A stretch of DNA of 64,000 bases. Origin: Hysterangium stoloniferum (Eukaryota > Basidiomycota > Agaricomycetes > Hysterangiales > Hysterangiaceae). The DNA lies in the NCBI GenBank assembly GCA_015178975.1, contig WHVD01000091.1:124001-188000 (forward strand), given 5' to 3'. Below are positions 33,627 to 46,110 of this stretch, piece by piece. The notes under the pieces were generated by a model. It was not told the origin of the DNA, searched no databases, and saw nothing but the letters and a program-made list of their open reading frames with translations. Each line of letters begins with the position of its first letter. The stretch's first letter is position 1. The position numbers and the translations under genes are program-made.

Positions 33627-34508
33627 TCAGGAACACGAAGAGCTCAAGGGGTTACTGTACCTTTGCAAGATGCGCAGCTCCTCAAAAAATCCTCGGGGAT
33701 CTGGCGGGCTTATTATCACGCTGAGATCGAGCACTATCGAAACGACTGCTGGAGGCTGTAATGTAGGGGGAGGATCGGACACAGCACTGTCAAGAGTTGA
33801 AAGAGACGGATCTAAATCCACGTTCTCAGATTTCTTGCCCGGATAACACGCATTATCACTCGTTCTCGCAAATTTACAGGGGGATCCGTAAAGATTCTGA
33901 TTTTTTGAATCTTTAGAAACTATATTTATCAGTTTCGCAAGCTCCTTCGCAAATAGACGCTCTTCACGGTCCCGATCCTCGAAAGTGAACTCGAAGAGAC
34001 GGTTCATGTCCTTCCGTGATAGTTTGGACCTCGCGGAAGTTTTAGTATTCATATCTCCAATAAGCACAGTCCGCGTCATAAGGGTGTGTTGGTAGCAGTT
34101 TTTCCACGTCGATGGGAGGGGGGCAAGTGGCGTATAAGGCTCCCGAGGCGATATCTTGAGTTGTGGTGGGCCAGTATCGTGTTGCAGTGGCACAGACATA
34201 TCTTCGTCAGTAACATAGTACTGGTGCGGGACAGGCATCCCCGTTCCGAGAAAGTGCAGTTCGCATAAAATCAGCGGTCGTCCCCATGCGTCGTACTGTA
34301 ATGATTGTGAAATCTACAGTAATTTAAGCACTACGACTGCATGGAAAGTTACATATGGACTCACTAAACCTACGACGGCAGCGTATTTAGATGTGTTGAC
34401 CTTATCCACAAGATTTTGCGGGTCGTAACCTAAGATTTCTAGCGTGGCATCCGTATCGAGCTCGACGACAACAATGGTACCTTCTTCAAGTACAAGATCG
34501 GAGGGCAT
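33627..34508 (-). CDS. Unrecognised 270-aa protein
   Basis: Exons 34365-34508 and 33627-34295 join across a 69-nt intron (GTGAGT..CAG, phase 0). N-terminus: MPSDLVLEEGTIVVVELDTD, then ATLEILGYDP, then YDAWGRPLILCELHFLGTGM and PVPHQYYVTDEDMS. The middle is basic, with a charged helix (RDREERLFAKELAKLI). The tail is Pro/Ser-rich with SVIISPPDPRGFFEELRIL. No signal peptide or membrane helix. I do not recognise a family. The clean splice and consistent composition support a real gene. Confidence 0.6.
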
Positions 34509-37134
34509 ACGCGTAAAATGGTTGTTTGAAAATCAAGGTGGTTGTTGAAGTGAGGAAGAGTAAGGTGTGTCACATTTTTTTGCGGTTTACATAAATCACA
34601 AGTGTGACAACACGACGCGTCACGTAAACTCTACGGTGTTTACCTAATTGTTTATTAAACAAAAGTTTGTTAGGCCTTAGCCTTGTTTGGGTACATACAA
34701 AGCTTGCATAAATTTATGAACTAGTTTGACTAGAGATATACATTTACCTTAGCATACTGAGTATTTCCTAGTCCGAGTCGCTGATGTACGCCCCAAATTA
34801 AACAATCTGTCTTCATTCATAATACAAGTCTTGCACTCTAAAATTGTAAAAGTGACATTTTTGAGAATGATTAGACATACCGCAAACCTCCGCCTTCAGC
34901 CTGAGATCGGGGTATCAGCCCAAATACACCCGAAATGCTTATTTCGTCATAGTGTGTCAGAAAGAACAAGAGCTCATCCGCATTTGCGCTGCCATATGTC
35001 TTGTATAAAGTCTAATTCGGACCAGAAAACCTCAACATGAGCGCGCGCTCCCGTTCTGGTGCAATGGTAACCCAAAACTTAAAAGGCTCAGGTAAAGTTA
35101 TCAAGGAACAACTGGTTGAGATTAAACATAAGCGAAAGCCATTGAACCTCCTACCTTTTTCGCCTATGAAAACGTGAACATCATGAGCGCGCGCTCCCAT
35201 CGATTAGTGCCCTTGTGGTAACGTAGAAAGCTCGAGTACAAGTTCCCCTATGCAAGAGCGGTTTTCTGAAGGCTCATTGCGCATTTATCTATCCTAACGG
35301 ATAATTTCGCGCGGAATATATGAAGAAATAAGGTGGATTGAGATTACGAATAAGTGAAAATTGAACCTCATACCTTTCTTTAGGCGAGTTTTGGCCTGCT
35401 CAGCCGCTCCTTTAGCCTACCGTCAAGTTAAAGGGGACTCATATATTCGTCCAATCACTTACAGTCGTCCAGTTCATCAACGATGAACCCAGAGTTAGCT
35501 TATAGCGTTTTCCGTTGATGTAATCACTGACCAGCAAGTAAGCGCAGGAGATCGGAGAAACCAGTTATATATTCCCGCCCCGATCATTTTTTCCTCTCTC
35601 TGTTAATAAGACCTGCGGGTATCATTTCAAGGCACCAGGAAGCACATCATTCACATACTGAAAGGGATGATAGATTCGCATAACAGATGAATCAACACCA
35701 CATTGCCCGATGGTGATCTATGCAGGCGTCAGAGTTTATGGATCAGACTGACCATTCATGCTCCATGTCTGTCTTGAATGGCTGGAATCCGACGAGGCGC
35801 CAGCCATCGACGATCGTCTATATATGCGCAAGCCTAAGCCCCCGTCCGTCTTGAGAATTACGGATATTAGCCGACAGCCAGCGGGGAGGCGTTTGTGTCG
35901 GCGTGTGTGTGTCTAGCGAGGGCGATTGCACTTTCGTATTCCAGGCTATGTCGCAGACATCAGACATCCATATCCGCCGCAAAAGGCGTAGTAGCCTGGT
36001 GAAATAAGCATCGAATGGCGGCGTCACTGGGTAATTATATGCGGTCAATTTTGTCAGGTGTTGCTTGAGTTGCACGCTGCACATCATGATCTATCTACCT
36101 GGAGTGATCTTTCGCGCTTCGGAGCTTGGAGGCGTTGAAGACTGCTGCGTAAGTAATGTCGCTCGACTCGGAAAGGGGGCTGATTAGGTGGTGTGGTGAC
36201 CTGTATGTAAGCAAGCCCTCGTCGCCTCGTTTCTTGCATAGTCAGCTGACATGAAATAAAGGAGAAGATGCATACTCGGGACAAGAAGTTTCCTTTACTA
36301 GGGTTCAGGAATGGGAGCTGGACGTTCGTTGTCCGTGTAATCAGTAACCAGTGCTGTGAGACTACCGGAGCTGATACCAGAAAAAACACACAGAGGACAT
36401 GGAGTGGAATGCTACCAAAATGGACTGGTTTACTGAACGGACTTGGGGGGATCCAGTGGTCCTGGCCCCACCTACCAGTGATTCAGGGGGACAGCCTGAG
36501 GGGAAGGGGAAGCTGGCAAGCATAGCGTTACAAGTCCTTCCAAAAGAGGACTACTATTCACTATTCTTATCGAGGGAGAGTGCTTCAATTAATATCACCC
36601 ACTTGTCAAATGAAAGTTCGCAACCCCCATTTCTATGCGTAATCTTGTAGAAATTTTTTAAAATGAAAAGGAAAAAAAAAGAAAGAAAGAAAGAAACGGC
36701 CATGGTTGCTCTGGTTGTACAGTGCGTACATGATGTGCTACTTCCGATATCGATATGGCAGTAGACTCGACTTTGCTAAGCGATACTAGGTTCCGCTACC
36801 AGTGAATTTGGCAAATTGGGTGCTTAAATTTTAGCGCCGTAAGCGCACATTAACAGATCTTCATGTCGGCCTTGTCGCTTCTTCAGCGCGTTTCTGTAGC
36901 CAGACTGCCTCCATATGTGTATGCTGTGCCTATGACACTGAACACACAACATGCACCAAAGGCGAGGCTCACTGGCATCCCGCCCCCGTGGTCGACGTAA
37001 CAACGCCGGCAGCGTTAGCCCCACGCCCGAGTACTTCTGGTGGCTGATTCCAGATGAAGCGTCCTCCGTTTTAAATGTTTTTGTTAATTCCACAACTTTT
37101 TATCCCGCACCCCCAGTTCATACCAGAGTGAGGG
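34509..37134. other. 2.6-kb intergenic stretch with a decayed tandem pair
   Basis: It holds a two-unit repeat at 35036-35395 (next entry) and an AAAG microsatellite at 36664-36697. It also has an 83-codon frame at 36399-36650 (MEWNATKMDWFTERTWGD..) that looks moderately protein-like but has no partner exon or motif. Nothing else supported. Confidence 0.4.
35036..35395. repeat. Two-copy degenerate repeat with GAGCGCGCGCTC palindrome
   Basis: CATGAGCGCGCGCTCCC occurs at 35036 and 35182. Each is followed further on by TTGAGATTA(A/C)..ATAAG(C/T)GAAA and TTGAACCTC(C/A)TACCTTT. Both units are in the same orientation. GAGCGCGCGCTC is a perfect palindrome. Confidence 0.6.
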
Positions 37135-39666
37135 ATGACATCCATGTCGACGACAAGACTGATCATATTCCTCCGAGTCGTTGTCACTACATTGTACCAA
37201 TGGCAGCTTGCAGGATCCGGACTTGCAGTCGGAACACTAGTCGTAAAGTTCCCGGTTGCGAGCGCTGCAACAGCCGACGAATGGCGAAGCAGAACGATAT
37301 ATCAGGTTTTTTTTTTTTTTTACTTTTGAAAGCCATTCCCGCCACTCATGCGGGTTCTCGAATACTTTCTGTGTCAAGGTTCTTACAGACCGCTTCGCGA
37401 CCTCAGACTTGTCGGGTCCGCCGTGTGGTACCGCCCAACGTCGATATTGTAACGGTACTTGGACTGTGAGTACCAAGCGGTGCACTCCCTCGCTGAGGGG
37501 AAACAAATACAACTTCATCTTGAACCCACACCAGGGACTCGCGAAAAAGCTCGATTATATACAGGGTTTGGGTTTCGATGCCGTTTGGATTTCGCCCATC
37601 GTGAAAAATATAGAAAATGAGACTGCATACGGGGAGGCGTTTCACGGGTGGGTCCACGAGACTCGGATCGGATGAAAAAGGCCACGAGACACTCGGATAC
37701 GGCTCTTCTTCCACTTCACGCTTACCGATATGCGCGTTTTTTTTATTTTTACAGCTACTGGAGTCAAGACATCACGCAATTGAATCCCCAGTTTGGCGAC
37801 GAAGATAACGTGCGCGAACGCTTGCCCCCGCATCTGCAGATTTCGCGACTCACACCCCCAATTGAACACAGCTCCTAGCGCTATCAAAAGCCCTGCATGA
37901 CCGCTCGATGTATCTTCTTTTGGACGTGGTCGTGAATCACATGGCCAGCGCCACGCTCAGCCTGCCGGGTCCACCTGCATTCGTCGAATTCACGCCTTTC
38001 AACTCGTCTGCAGATTATCACCCCTTCTGCTTCGTAACCGACTATAGCAACCAGGTGCGTCTTTTCTGCTCCATCGCCAAACCGAGCATGCCGTGTTTTG
38101 ACAGGGAGACTGCAGACGGACGTTGAGCAGTGCTGGCTGGGTGACAACAATGTACCGCTGCTCGATCTGAATACGGAGAATCCGGATGTTGTTCGCACGT
38201 GGTATTCTTGGATCAATAGTACGGTGCGGAAGTATGGGGTGGATGGCGTGAGAATCGATACGATGAAGCATGGTGAGCGTTGTTTTGTTTTGTCGTGGGC
38301 TGTTGTCGTTGTTGTGCTGAGTGCCTGAGGGATGCAGTACGGAAAGATTTTTGGCCGGGATTTGCAGAGAGCGCGGGTGTGTGGACTGTCGGGGAAGTTC
38401 TGGACAACAGAACAGATTACGTTGGGAATTATACCAGTCAGTCATGTCGTATCTTCTTGTAGTAAAGTTGGTGCTAATAACAGTAATAGATTTTGTCGAC
38501 AGTGTTCTTGATTATCCAGCATACTTCGCATTAACGTCAGCATTGTAACGTCTTTCGTCATCTGAGGGCTGCATATATTTCATTGGGCCCGTCTCACAGC
38601 GTCAACCCCTCAGGAAACATCTCCGCGTTGGTAGATGTAGTCCACCAAACCAAAAGGCTCTACAAGGTATAATTGTACTCTTCCGGTGCATATATGCGTT
38701 CACTAACACGCACGCACTCGCATGATAACGAACAGAGTGGTGCAATGTCCACTGCCTCCTTCCTCGAGAACCACGACCAGCCCCGTTTCCAGAGTCTGAC
38801 CCAAGATCAGAGCCTGGTTAAAAACGCTATTGCATGGACGTTCGTTAACGATGGCATTCCGATCCTTTATTATGGCCAGGAGCAGGGATATGCAGGGTCT
38901 CATGATCCCAATAATCGTGAAGCGTGCGTTGGATTTTCTACGTCCCATTTCTCCCGCATGGGGAAGCAAGGGTGTGCCAGACGCTGATGCCAGCAGCCCA
39001 ACAGTCTTTGGCTCTCGGGATACGTGACGACGGACAAACCTCTCGTTACGCACATAAGCACGCTCAACAAAGCCCGCAAAGCCGCCATCAGTGCTTCCCC
39101 GTCCTTTCTCTCCACACCCGTACGTACTGGCTGAGACGCAATCTTCTCGCTCGCCTCTTTACGATGAGCGCCCGCATTGACGATACACGATGACAGCTTC
39201 AGATTCTCAACTCGAACGCCAACTCACTGACGCTCTCGAAGCCGCCGCTTCTTGCGCTCCTCACAAACGTCGGCAACGCGTCCGTGTCATCCTGGGGTGT
39301 CCCGAACGCACACTTTGCCCCGAACGAGCGGCTGGTGGAGGTGCTGTCGTGTGCGAGTATGGCTGCGGACGGGAATGGGGGTGTAGCGGCGCAGACTGCG
39401 AGCGGAGAGCCAATGGTGCGTATATATGCATGCCTATTCGTGCGAGGATGTGTTGGCTGAACTGTTGGCGTGGAATGCAGGTTATTCTCCCGGCGTCGGT
39501 CGTGGCTGGGACGGACATCTGTCAGGTGTCTGGTGGGAATGGCAGTGGCAAGGACAGGGACAATGGGGGGTTGTTGGGTGGCGCGCATTGCGGTGTTGAA
39601 GGGGTGTTGGACGCGCTCGTGCTCGTCATGGGGGTGTGGGCGGGTATGGAGCTGGGACTGGTTTGA
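37135..39666 (+). CDS. Secreted GH13 alpha-amylase (Taka-amylase type)
   Basis: Hydrolyses alpha-1,4 bonds in starch outside the cell. From ATG 37135 the N-terminus has a hydrophobic secretion-like stretch ([16 protein letters not shown]..) ending near VASAA. The mature start is [20 protein letters not shown], joined over a 73-nt intron. Then [20 protein letters not shown] and [28 protein letters not shown], and [12 protein letters not shown]. The catalytic set is complete: nucleophile Asp in [12 protein letters not shown], acid Glu in [10 protein letters not shown], and third Asp in [10 protein letters not shown]. The C-terminal beta-sandwich exons read [28 protein letters not shown] and [18 protein letters not shown]. 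About eleven introns. After the usual family end there are ~40 extra residues, Gly-rich then hydrophobic, possibly a GPI signal (inference). Confidence 0.88.
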
Positions 39667-41178
39667 GCACGGAGGCGTGCCTAAGCGCATCTGCGCGCAT
39701 GGACTTACTAGACCCTGGTGTCCTGACATACATACTACACTGCATATATTGTATAGGCTCGTTAAATTGATACTCCCGCTCTCCATGAACGAACAGTCCA
39801 CGCCACGTCAAAGTAAAAAAAAAAAAACACCCAACACAAAAAAAATCTCGATAAATAATACTTTTCGCACGGCGGCGCGCGCGCGCGCGTACCGATTCCC
39901 GCTGTCCCACCACCCCCTGACTCCCATCACGATCCCCGGGCCGACTGCACCGAGCCCGCGCTTCCCGCGCCTCTATAGATCTCGTCCACAGCCCCGAGCA
40001 CTTTTGACTACTAGGGACGTGACACGCCGCATCGTGCAACAATCGGCCAGGAGGGAGGGGCACAGATCGGGTTCGATCGCGCACGCATGATCCCCCCACG
40101 TCCCATTTATCCAACAGCGGAGAGAGGCGCGGGACATGCCGCATATAGCCACAGCCAGGTCCGCCACGACCAGGCCAGGCGACGGCCGTCGACGTCGTTT
40201 CCTGCATGCATACATACACGCACTCGGTCCGTCCCCCCCCCCTCCGCGGTGGCAATCAGCCCCCCCTCGACATATTCAATCAGACGCACATCTCAGATCC
40301 AAGGCTCGGTAAGGCAACGGGATTTTCTTGTATATATTCGCCAGGGCATGAACCCAAGCGTCGACTCGGGGGGGTGGGCACGTGACACTTGAGCTTGGGC
40401 CTTGGCGGAGCGTGATGCTGGTTAGCGACAAATATTAATAGCCGCGACGTCATATTAAGTATGTATCCCGCTCGAGTTGTATACACAAGGCCGGCACTCT
40501 TTAATTTTATTACTACGACTATTACTACAGATAGGATAGCGCTTCTACCATTCGTGTGGGGGCAGGATGAGACGAAGCGAGACCGATAGTAGTTATGAAT
40601 ACAGGAAATGTACAGCAGCAAGCAATTTGTGAGACTGAAAGGGACAAGAACTTTTGAAAATGGGAATGGAAAACGGTGGGTAGCGCGAGCCAGTCGTCGA
40701 TCAGGGATTGGGGGGCGGGGGTGGGGATGGAATGGAGTAGGTCAGAAAAAAAAAAAAGCAAGCAAAGCAAAAACGGGTGCAAGGAAAGCAACAACATCGT
40801 TTTAACACGAGTGCAGAAAGCAGTGATGAGAAGTAGGCCTGGAACTGGAACCGGACAGTAGTGGGGGAGGCGGACAAGGAGCACTGGCATCATACAGTGT
40901 GGTATGGCGAAGCGTTGTGTAGTGTAGTATACAAATGTAGTGACATTATGGGCGATAAGATATAGACCAAGGTCGCTGGCGGTATAAACAGATAATGGAC
41001 AGGCGGGAAGGCGGACGGGCTATGTGCGGTAATGGCGGCGGGCTATGTGCGATTGGTAATGACGGCGGGCTATGTACAACTGCTGTTAGGGACTGTGACG
41101 ACATCAATGTCACACATATAGCCGTCACTTGGCAAAGTAACACACCTGGCCCCATGGTCGATCGATCGGAGGGCACCG
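39667..41178. other. Intergenic between convergent amylase and zinc-finger genes
   Basis: 1.5 kb with poly-A/T runs (39827-39845, 40744-40760), a GCGCGC run near 39880 and a GGCGGGCTATGTGCG-type short tandem repeat at 41020-41085. The open frames are G+C-driven overlaps without motifs. Confidence 0.4.
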
Positions 41179-43079
41179 CTATACCGCGCCTCCGCTCTGC
41201 TCGACTTCGAGCACACAACTTGAACAGTGGCCGCCTCTTCCATATCGGCCCATTTTGCCTTCGCTGTGCACGGGAAGAGAAGAGAAAAGGGGAACTCTCG
41301 TCAGAAAGCGTCGGGATTGGGGAAAAGTAGAAAAGGTCTTACCAACGCATACAGGACGCTTGCTCGCGAAGATGGCGGTCAGCATCTTGAGGGCGGCCAA
41401 AGCGCCGCCCACTGTGAAATAATAATAAAGTGTCAGCTTGTATCCAGCCAGACCACAGGTGGGGAAAGGACGCAAGACTGACCATTTACATTCGTACCTC
41501 TTCTTCCCCTCATGCCCCAGAATATGGCTCGCCCTATCCTGCTTGCGCACACACTTATCACACCTCGGGCATATCCACGCCTTCCGCCCTCCAGTCACGG
41601 TGGTCTCGCCGGCCAGGCGGAACTGCGTATCCAGTGCGGCCGGAGTGATCGAGTATGTTTCGTAGAGCCTGTGCTCTGGCGAGTTGGGGCGTGGGAAGTC
41701 GGGGTGGTGGGAGGTGGATGGGGTAGGCGGAGCGGCGCGGGCGCGGACGGGGGTGGGCGCGTCGGGGGGTGGTATTGGCGAACGGGGCCTGGAGTCTCGC
41801 CCGTGGGGGTTGTAGTAGGAAGGGCCGTTAAGGATCGTGCCCTGCAAGCCGCTGGCGCCGGCGGGCGACATTTTTGAGGGCCCGCTGGGGGTCCGTACAA
41901 AGCTGATGTTGGGGTTCACAGGGAATGTCGATAGTCCGGCTGCATAAACGAAAACAAATATATTAATTTTGGTTTTAGAGGTGGGGAGAAATACATACCC
42001 GCCATGTCCCATACTCTTTCTGCCTCTCTCGCAGGGCGCGGTGGGCGGGGGTATTCTTCGTGCCTAAACTTGCCACGTGTAAGCTTGGCGTGGCGCGATT
42101 GGTAATGGGGTTGGGTGGAGGTAGAAGGTGAGAAGTGCATGTGACTATGCGTGTGAGAGGTGTGGGTGGTCGGAGAATCGGTAGACATTGGGGAAGGGCG
42201 CGCATTGGACGACGCGGCGGAGGACGCAGATGCGTATCCTTGCCCGCTCGATTCGGAAGCAGCTGATACTGCAGATACTGCAGATGAGGACGACGCAAAA
42301 TTGACCATCTGAAAGTCGGTCGTCAACCTCGGCGGAGGCTGGGGGCGGGACTGCCTTGCAAAGTGGACAGCGGGGTTCTCGGCACCATCCGTGAGGGACG
42401 CCGCTGTCCCAGAGTCTTGAGACGACTCACTCGTAATGTCGTCGCTGGTGCTTCCGAGACTCCTGCTGGAATCTGTGTGCACGACGTGATGGTCAGAACT
42501 CACACTTCCGCTCCTGCTTGTGCCTCCTCCGGCGCCGCCATTCCTTCTCCGTAAAGGCATATTGACACTGAGCGATTCGAATGCGGCGTGGTCCCTGAGA
42601 CCCTGCTCAGACCATTCCTCTGAGAAGAGGACGCGGTCGAGCGCGGGTGCTTGGGGCAATGGGTATTCGACCGGATCCGGGGGCGGTACGAACTGTGCGG
42701 GTTGCTGCAGTTGTTGCAGCTGTTGTGGCTGAACGAACGAATAATCGGTGGAAAAGTATACTTGCGGAGGATAGGTGCTGGCGATATTCGGGGAGACCGG
42801 GGATAGGTAGGGGAGCTTGCCGTGATCGTAAGCTGACGGAAGCAAATAGTGATCGATAATTAGCTCCGAATTGCTGAATAGATGCGCACCGGTGTCAATC
42901 AAGGTGGAGTACTCCCAAGGATCAACGATGCGACCAGTGTCTAATCGAGTGTGATCTTGCGTGGACGGGAAGAGCCCCGTGTGGATGGTGGACGGCGACA
43001 GAGTGCCGGAGTCGGGGTACAAAGTTGGCGGAGTAGAGAAGTGGGGCGCGGTGGTTGAAGTCCAGTATGGGTGCTGCAT
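41179..43079 (-). CDS. C2H2-type zinc-finger protein, Pro/Ser-rich
   Basis: Start chosen at ATG 43079 (MQHPYWTSTTAPHF); the longer frame upstream has no ATG. The first ~390 residues are Ser/Pro/Gln-rich, with QPQQLQQLQQPAQ and serine runs. After an intron near 41943-41998 the next exon carries GLSTFPVNPNISFV and then ICPRCDKCVRKQDRASHILG H, a classical C-x2-C-x11-H-x3-H finger. The next splice (TG/gtcagt..cacag/T) gives YECKCGRRFGRPQDADRHLR then EQASC, a second finger-like unit with C-x1-C spacing. A last short exon adds HCSSC. Probably a nuclear DNA-binding regulator. It lies downstream of the satellite array at 44.7-47.6 kb in its own direction of transcription. Confidence 0.7.
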
Positions 43080-44689
43080 TGAGACGGAAGGGGGGGCGAG
43101 GGAGGTGGTGGGGGAGAAAGGAGATGGAGGGGGGGTATTTATGAGAAGGGCAATCAATGGGAGAGCAAGAGTGTGGATGACGGGGAATAAACCTTGAGGG
43201 ATAGATAAACTCCGATTATAGCGGAATGTGTCACTTTCGTCACGATTTTTCGAGCTTGCACAAGTGAAACCTGCACTTAAGTTCAGGAAAGAATCACGAA
43301 AACGTTCCTGAAAACCAAATCGGATTGTGCACAGAAATCTGGACGTAAAACGGGTTGCGATGCAGTTGGCAGTACGTATAACGTCTACTTCATCGAGCTT
43401 CCAATTTAATATTTAATTTCCATAGACGACCTTACCCCCTCGTATCTTTTCCTAAATTAAGCCAATTCCTCTTATTTCCCTTTCCCAAATAGCGCCTCTT
43501 CCCTGCAGACAATAACCCCCTTTTAATCCCAGTTTTCCTGGTTTCGAGTACCACTTTTTGCTTAGCCACGCCTTTGGAACAAAAGGCCATCCCCGATTCC
43601 GTTTGCCTTAATCGGGCGTCTCCATACATTGGCGAAATAGGCGATGCAACCTGTTAATTACTCGTGTCCGTTGTTATTTATGATCTACCTGTGATCTTCT
43701 CCCCCACTAGTTTACCCTCTACTGTGATTTCATGTATCAAATTAGGGCTACCATCCAAATCCGGCGGAGTTTCAATTAAATGTAAACTGCCAGTTCTCAT
43801 ATTTCCGCCCATCCCTGCCATTATTATCACCACTGTCAAACCATCCTAATTAGCGGTATAAACTCTTGGAAAGCAGCTCTTAACTTCCATTAAATTTTCT
43901 CCAGCGTCTCAGAGAGTCATGAGTCGCCAGCGTCTCTCTAGCGCACGTTCTCAGCGCAGTCATACGCCTCGAGCGTCTCTTGCATAATTTATTCCTCTCC
44001 AGCCAGATCCTCGCCTGATCGTCCGCATCGCTCTGACCCGAAGCGACGGCCGTCAATTTCAATCCACACCCGAATGAGGGGTCCGTCGAGAGACGCTGTT
44101 CTACTTCAACCGGCATCCCCAACCGGTTTCCGACAATCACTCCCCCGCACCCCCACAAAATGCACCGTTGCAGCGCTACCTCGTCTACCGGCATCCAGGA
44201 CAGACAAACGTTAACTCTAACGTGCCCGAGGTCCTTCTCCCAAACCACACCCCGGAGGGCTCGGGCTCAACTTGTGAGACCTCGAAAAGGTATCACTTTC
44301 TTGCCGGCACACATGCACGGCTCATCGTTCCAACTCCCGGCCCTGGCGAGTAACTGGTCGGTCAATCAGCGTTCTGAGTCCAAATTTCAGTTCGATATTT
44401 TTATTTTTTTTATGATCCCGTTTATGAATGTACATTCTTTCTCATTTTTAAAGTTCTCTTAGCTTCAAGCCCCAACTCCGTTTTAATTAGATCTAGTGAT
44501 CAGAGAAACTGGCAACGGCCCTCCCTTGATCCATCTAAAAAAAGCCCCACAGCCAGATCCGATACGCTCCAATCGTGCGATGATCACTGCGACTTCGAGG
44601 AACGTGGTTGTACGATATAACGTCATCGGGCCGTCCCTTAACTTGGCACAACCGGCATCTTAGTAATATTGCTTCCATTTTTTCGTAGA
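43080..44689. promoter_or_regulatory. Upstream region of the zinc-finger gene
   Basis: 1.6 kb with no gene. It has scattered GCGTCTCT..AGCG motifs near 43910-43980 and a T-rich run at 44394-44412. It probably includes promoter and 5' UTR of the minus-strand gene, and ends where satellite monomers begin. Confidence 0.35.
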
Positions 44690-46110
44690 GGCGAGTTCCC
44701 GGAATCTAGTCCATCCAACCAGCTCGCTGCGTCTCACTTCAATATTCACGCTCTAGCTCATTTGCTTAATTATAGAATGGGATGTCCCGACGCCTTCCCT
44801 AAAGCTGTGGGCCAAACCTTGCGTGTGATACGGTCCATATCTCGTCACTGACGAAATTTAATTCGACTTTGTGCACTATTCATGCCCACTTGGTCTAGCT
44901 CGTTTCATTTTAATTACAAAATGGATGTTCGCAAAAGCATAACCTGAAAGCCTGCCCTGGCACTGTGTGTTCAAGCGATGCATGCAATACAGTCTATATC
45001 TCGTCGCTGACGAAATCTAATTCAACTTGGGCTCACATTCATGCCCACTTGGTCTAATGCATTTTAATTACATCGCAAAATAATAACCCGGACACCTGCT
45101 ACCCTGGCACTTGCTCAAAGGATGCATACGGTACAATTTATTCTATATCTCGTCGCTGACGAAATCTAATTCAACTTGGGCTCACACTTATGCCTACTTG
45201 GTCTAACTCTTCCATTTTAATTACACAATGGGCATTCGGCAAATAATAACCTGGGCACCTGCTGCCCTGACAATGTGCTCAGACGATGCATGTGATGCAG
45301 TCTACATCTCATCGCTGACGAGATCTAATTCAACTCGGGCTCACACTCATCCCCACTTGGTCTCCCTCGCTTCATTTTAATTACAAAATGAATGTTCGGC
45401 AAATAATAATCTGGGCACCTGCCCTGGCACCGTGCTCAAACGATGCATGTGATGCAGTCTACATCTCGTCGCTGACGAAATCTAATTCAACTTGGGCTCA
45501 CACTCACCCCCACTTGGTCTAACTCGCTTCATTTTACTTATAAAATGAATGTTCGGCAAATAATAACATGGGCACCTGCTGCCCTGGCCCTGTGCTCAAA
45601 CGATGCATGTGATGCAGTCTATATCTCATCGCTGACGAAATCTAATTCAACTTGGGCTTACACTTATGCCCACTTGGTCTAACTCGTTTCAAATTTTAAT
45701 TACACAATGGATATTCGGCAAATAATAACCTGGGCACCTGCTGCCCTCGCACTGTGTGCTCAAGCGATGCATGTGATACAGTCTATATCCCGTCGCTGAC
45801 GAAATCTAATTCAACGTGGCCTCACACCCATCCCCACTTGGTCTAACTCGTTTCATTTTAATTACACAATGGATACTCGGCAAATAATAATCTGGGCACC
45901 TGCCGCCCTCGCACTGTGTGCTCAAGCGATGCATGTAATACAGTCTATATCTCGTCGCCGACGAAATCCAATCCGACTGCGCTCACACTAATGCGCACTT
46001 GGTCCAACCCGCTTCATTTTAATTACAAAATAGATGTTCGGCAAGTCACAATACGGATGCCTGCTGCCCTGGCGCTGTGTGCTCAACCGTCGGGTGTATA
46101 CGGTGCATAT
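44690..46110. repeat. ~160-bp satellite array, eight clear monomers plus a degraded first one
   Basis: The conserved phrase CTCGTCGCTGACGAAATCTA starts at 44841, 45000, 45149, 45308, 45465, 45625, 45789 and 45951, giving periods of 149-164 bp. Each monomer also has CCCACTTGGTCTAACTCG, TTCATTTTAATTACAAAATG, TGTTCGGCAAATAATAA, CTGGGCACCTGC and GATGCATGTGAT blocks. TCGTCgctGACGA forms a short hairpin palindrome. A weaker monomer precedes the array (44690-44840). No protein frame persists. Confidence 0.92.

Noticed and set aside
39199-40255. Two ~200-codon minus-strand frames and overlapping + strand frames at the amylase 3' end
   Set aside because: G+C-rich shadows of amylase exons or of low-complexity sequence; no motif.
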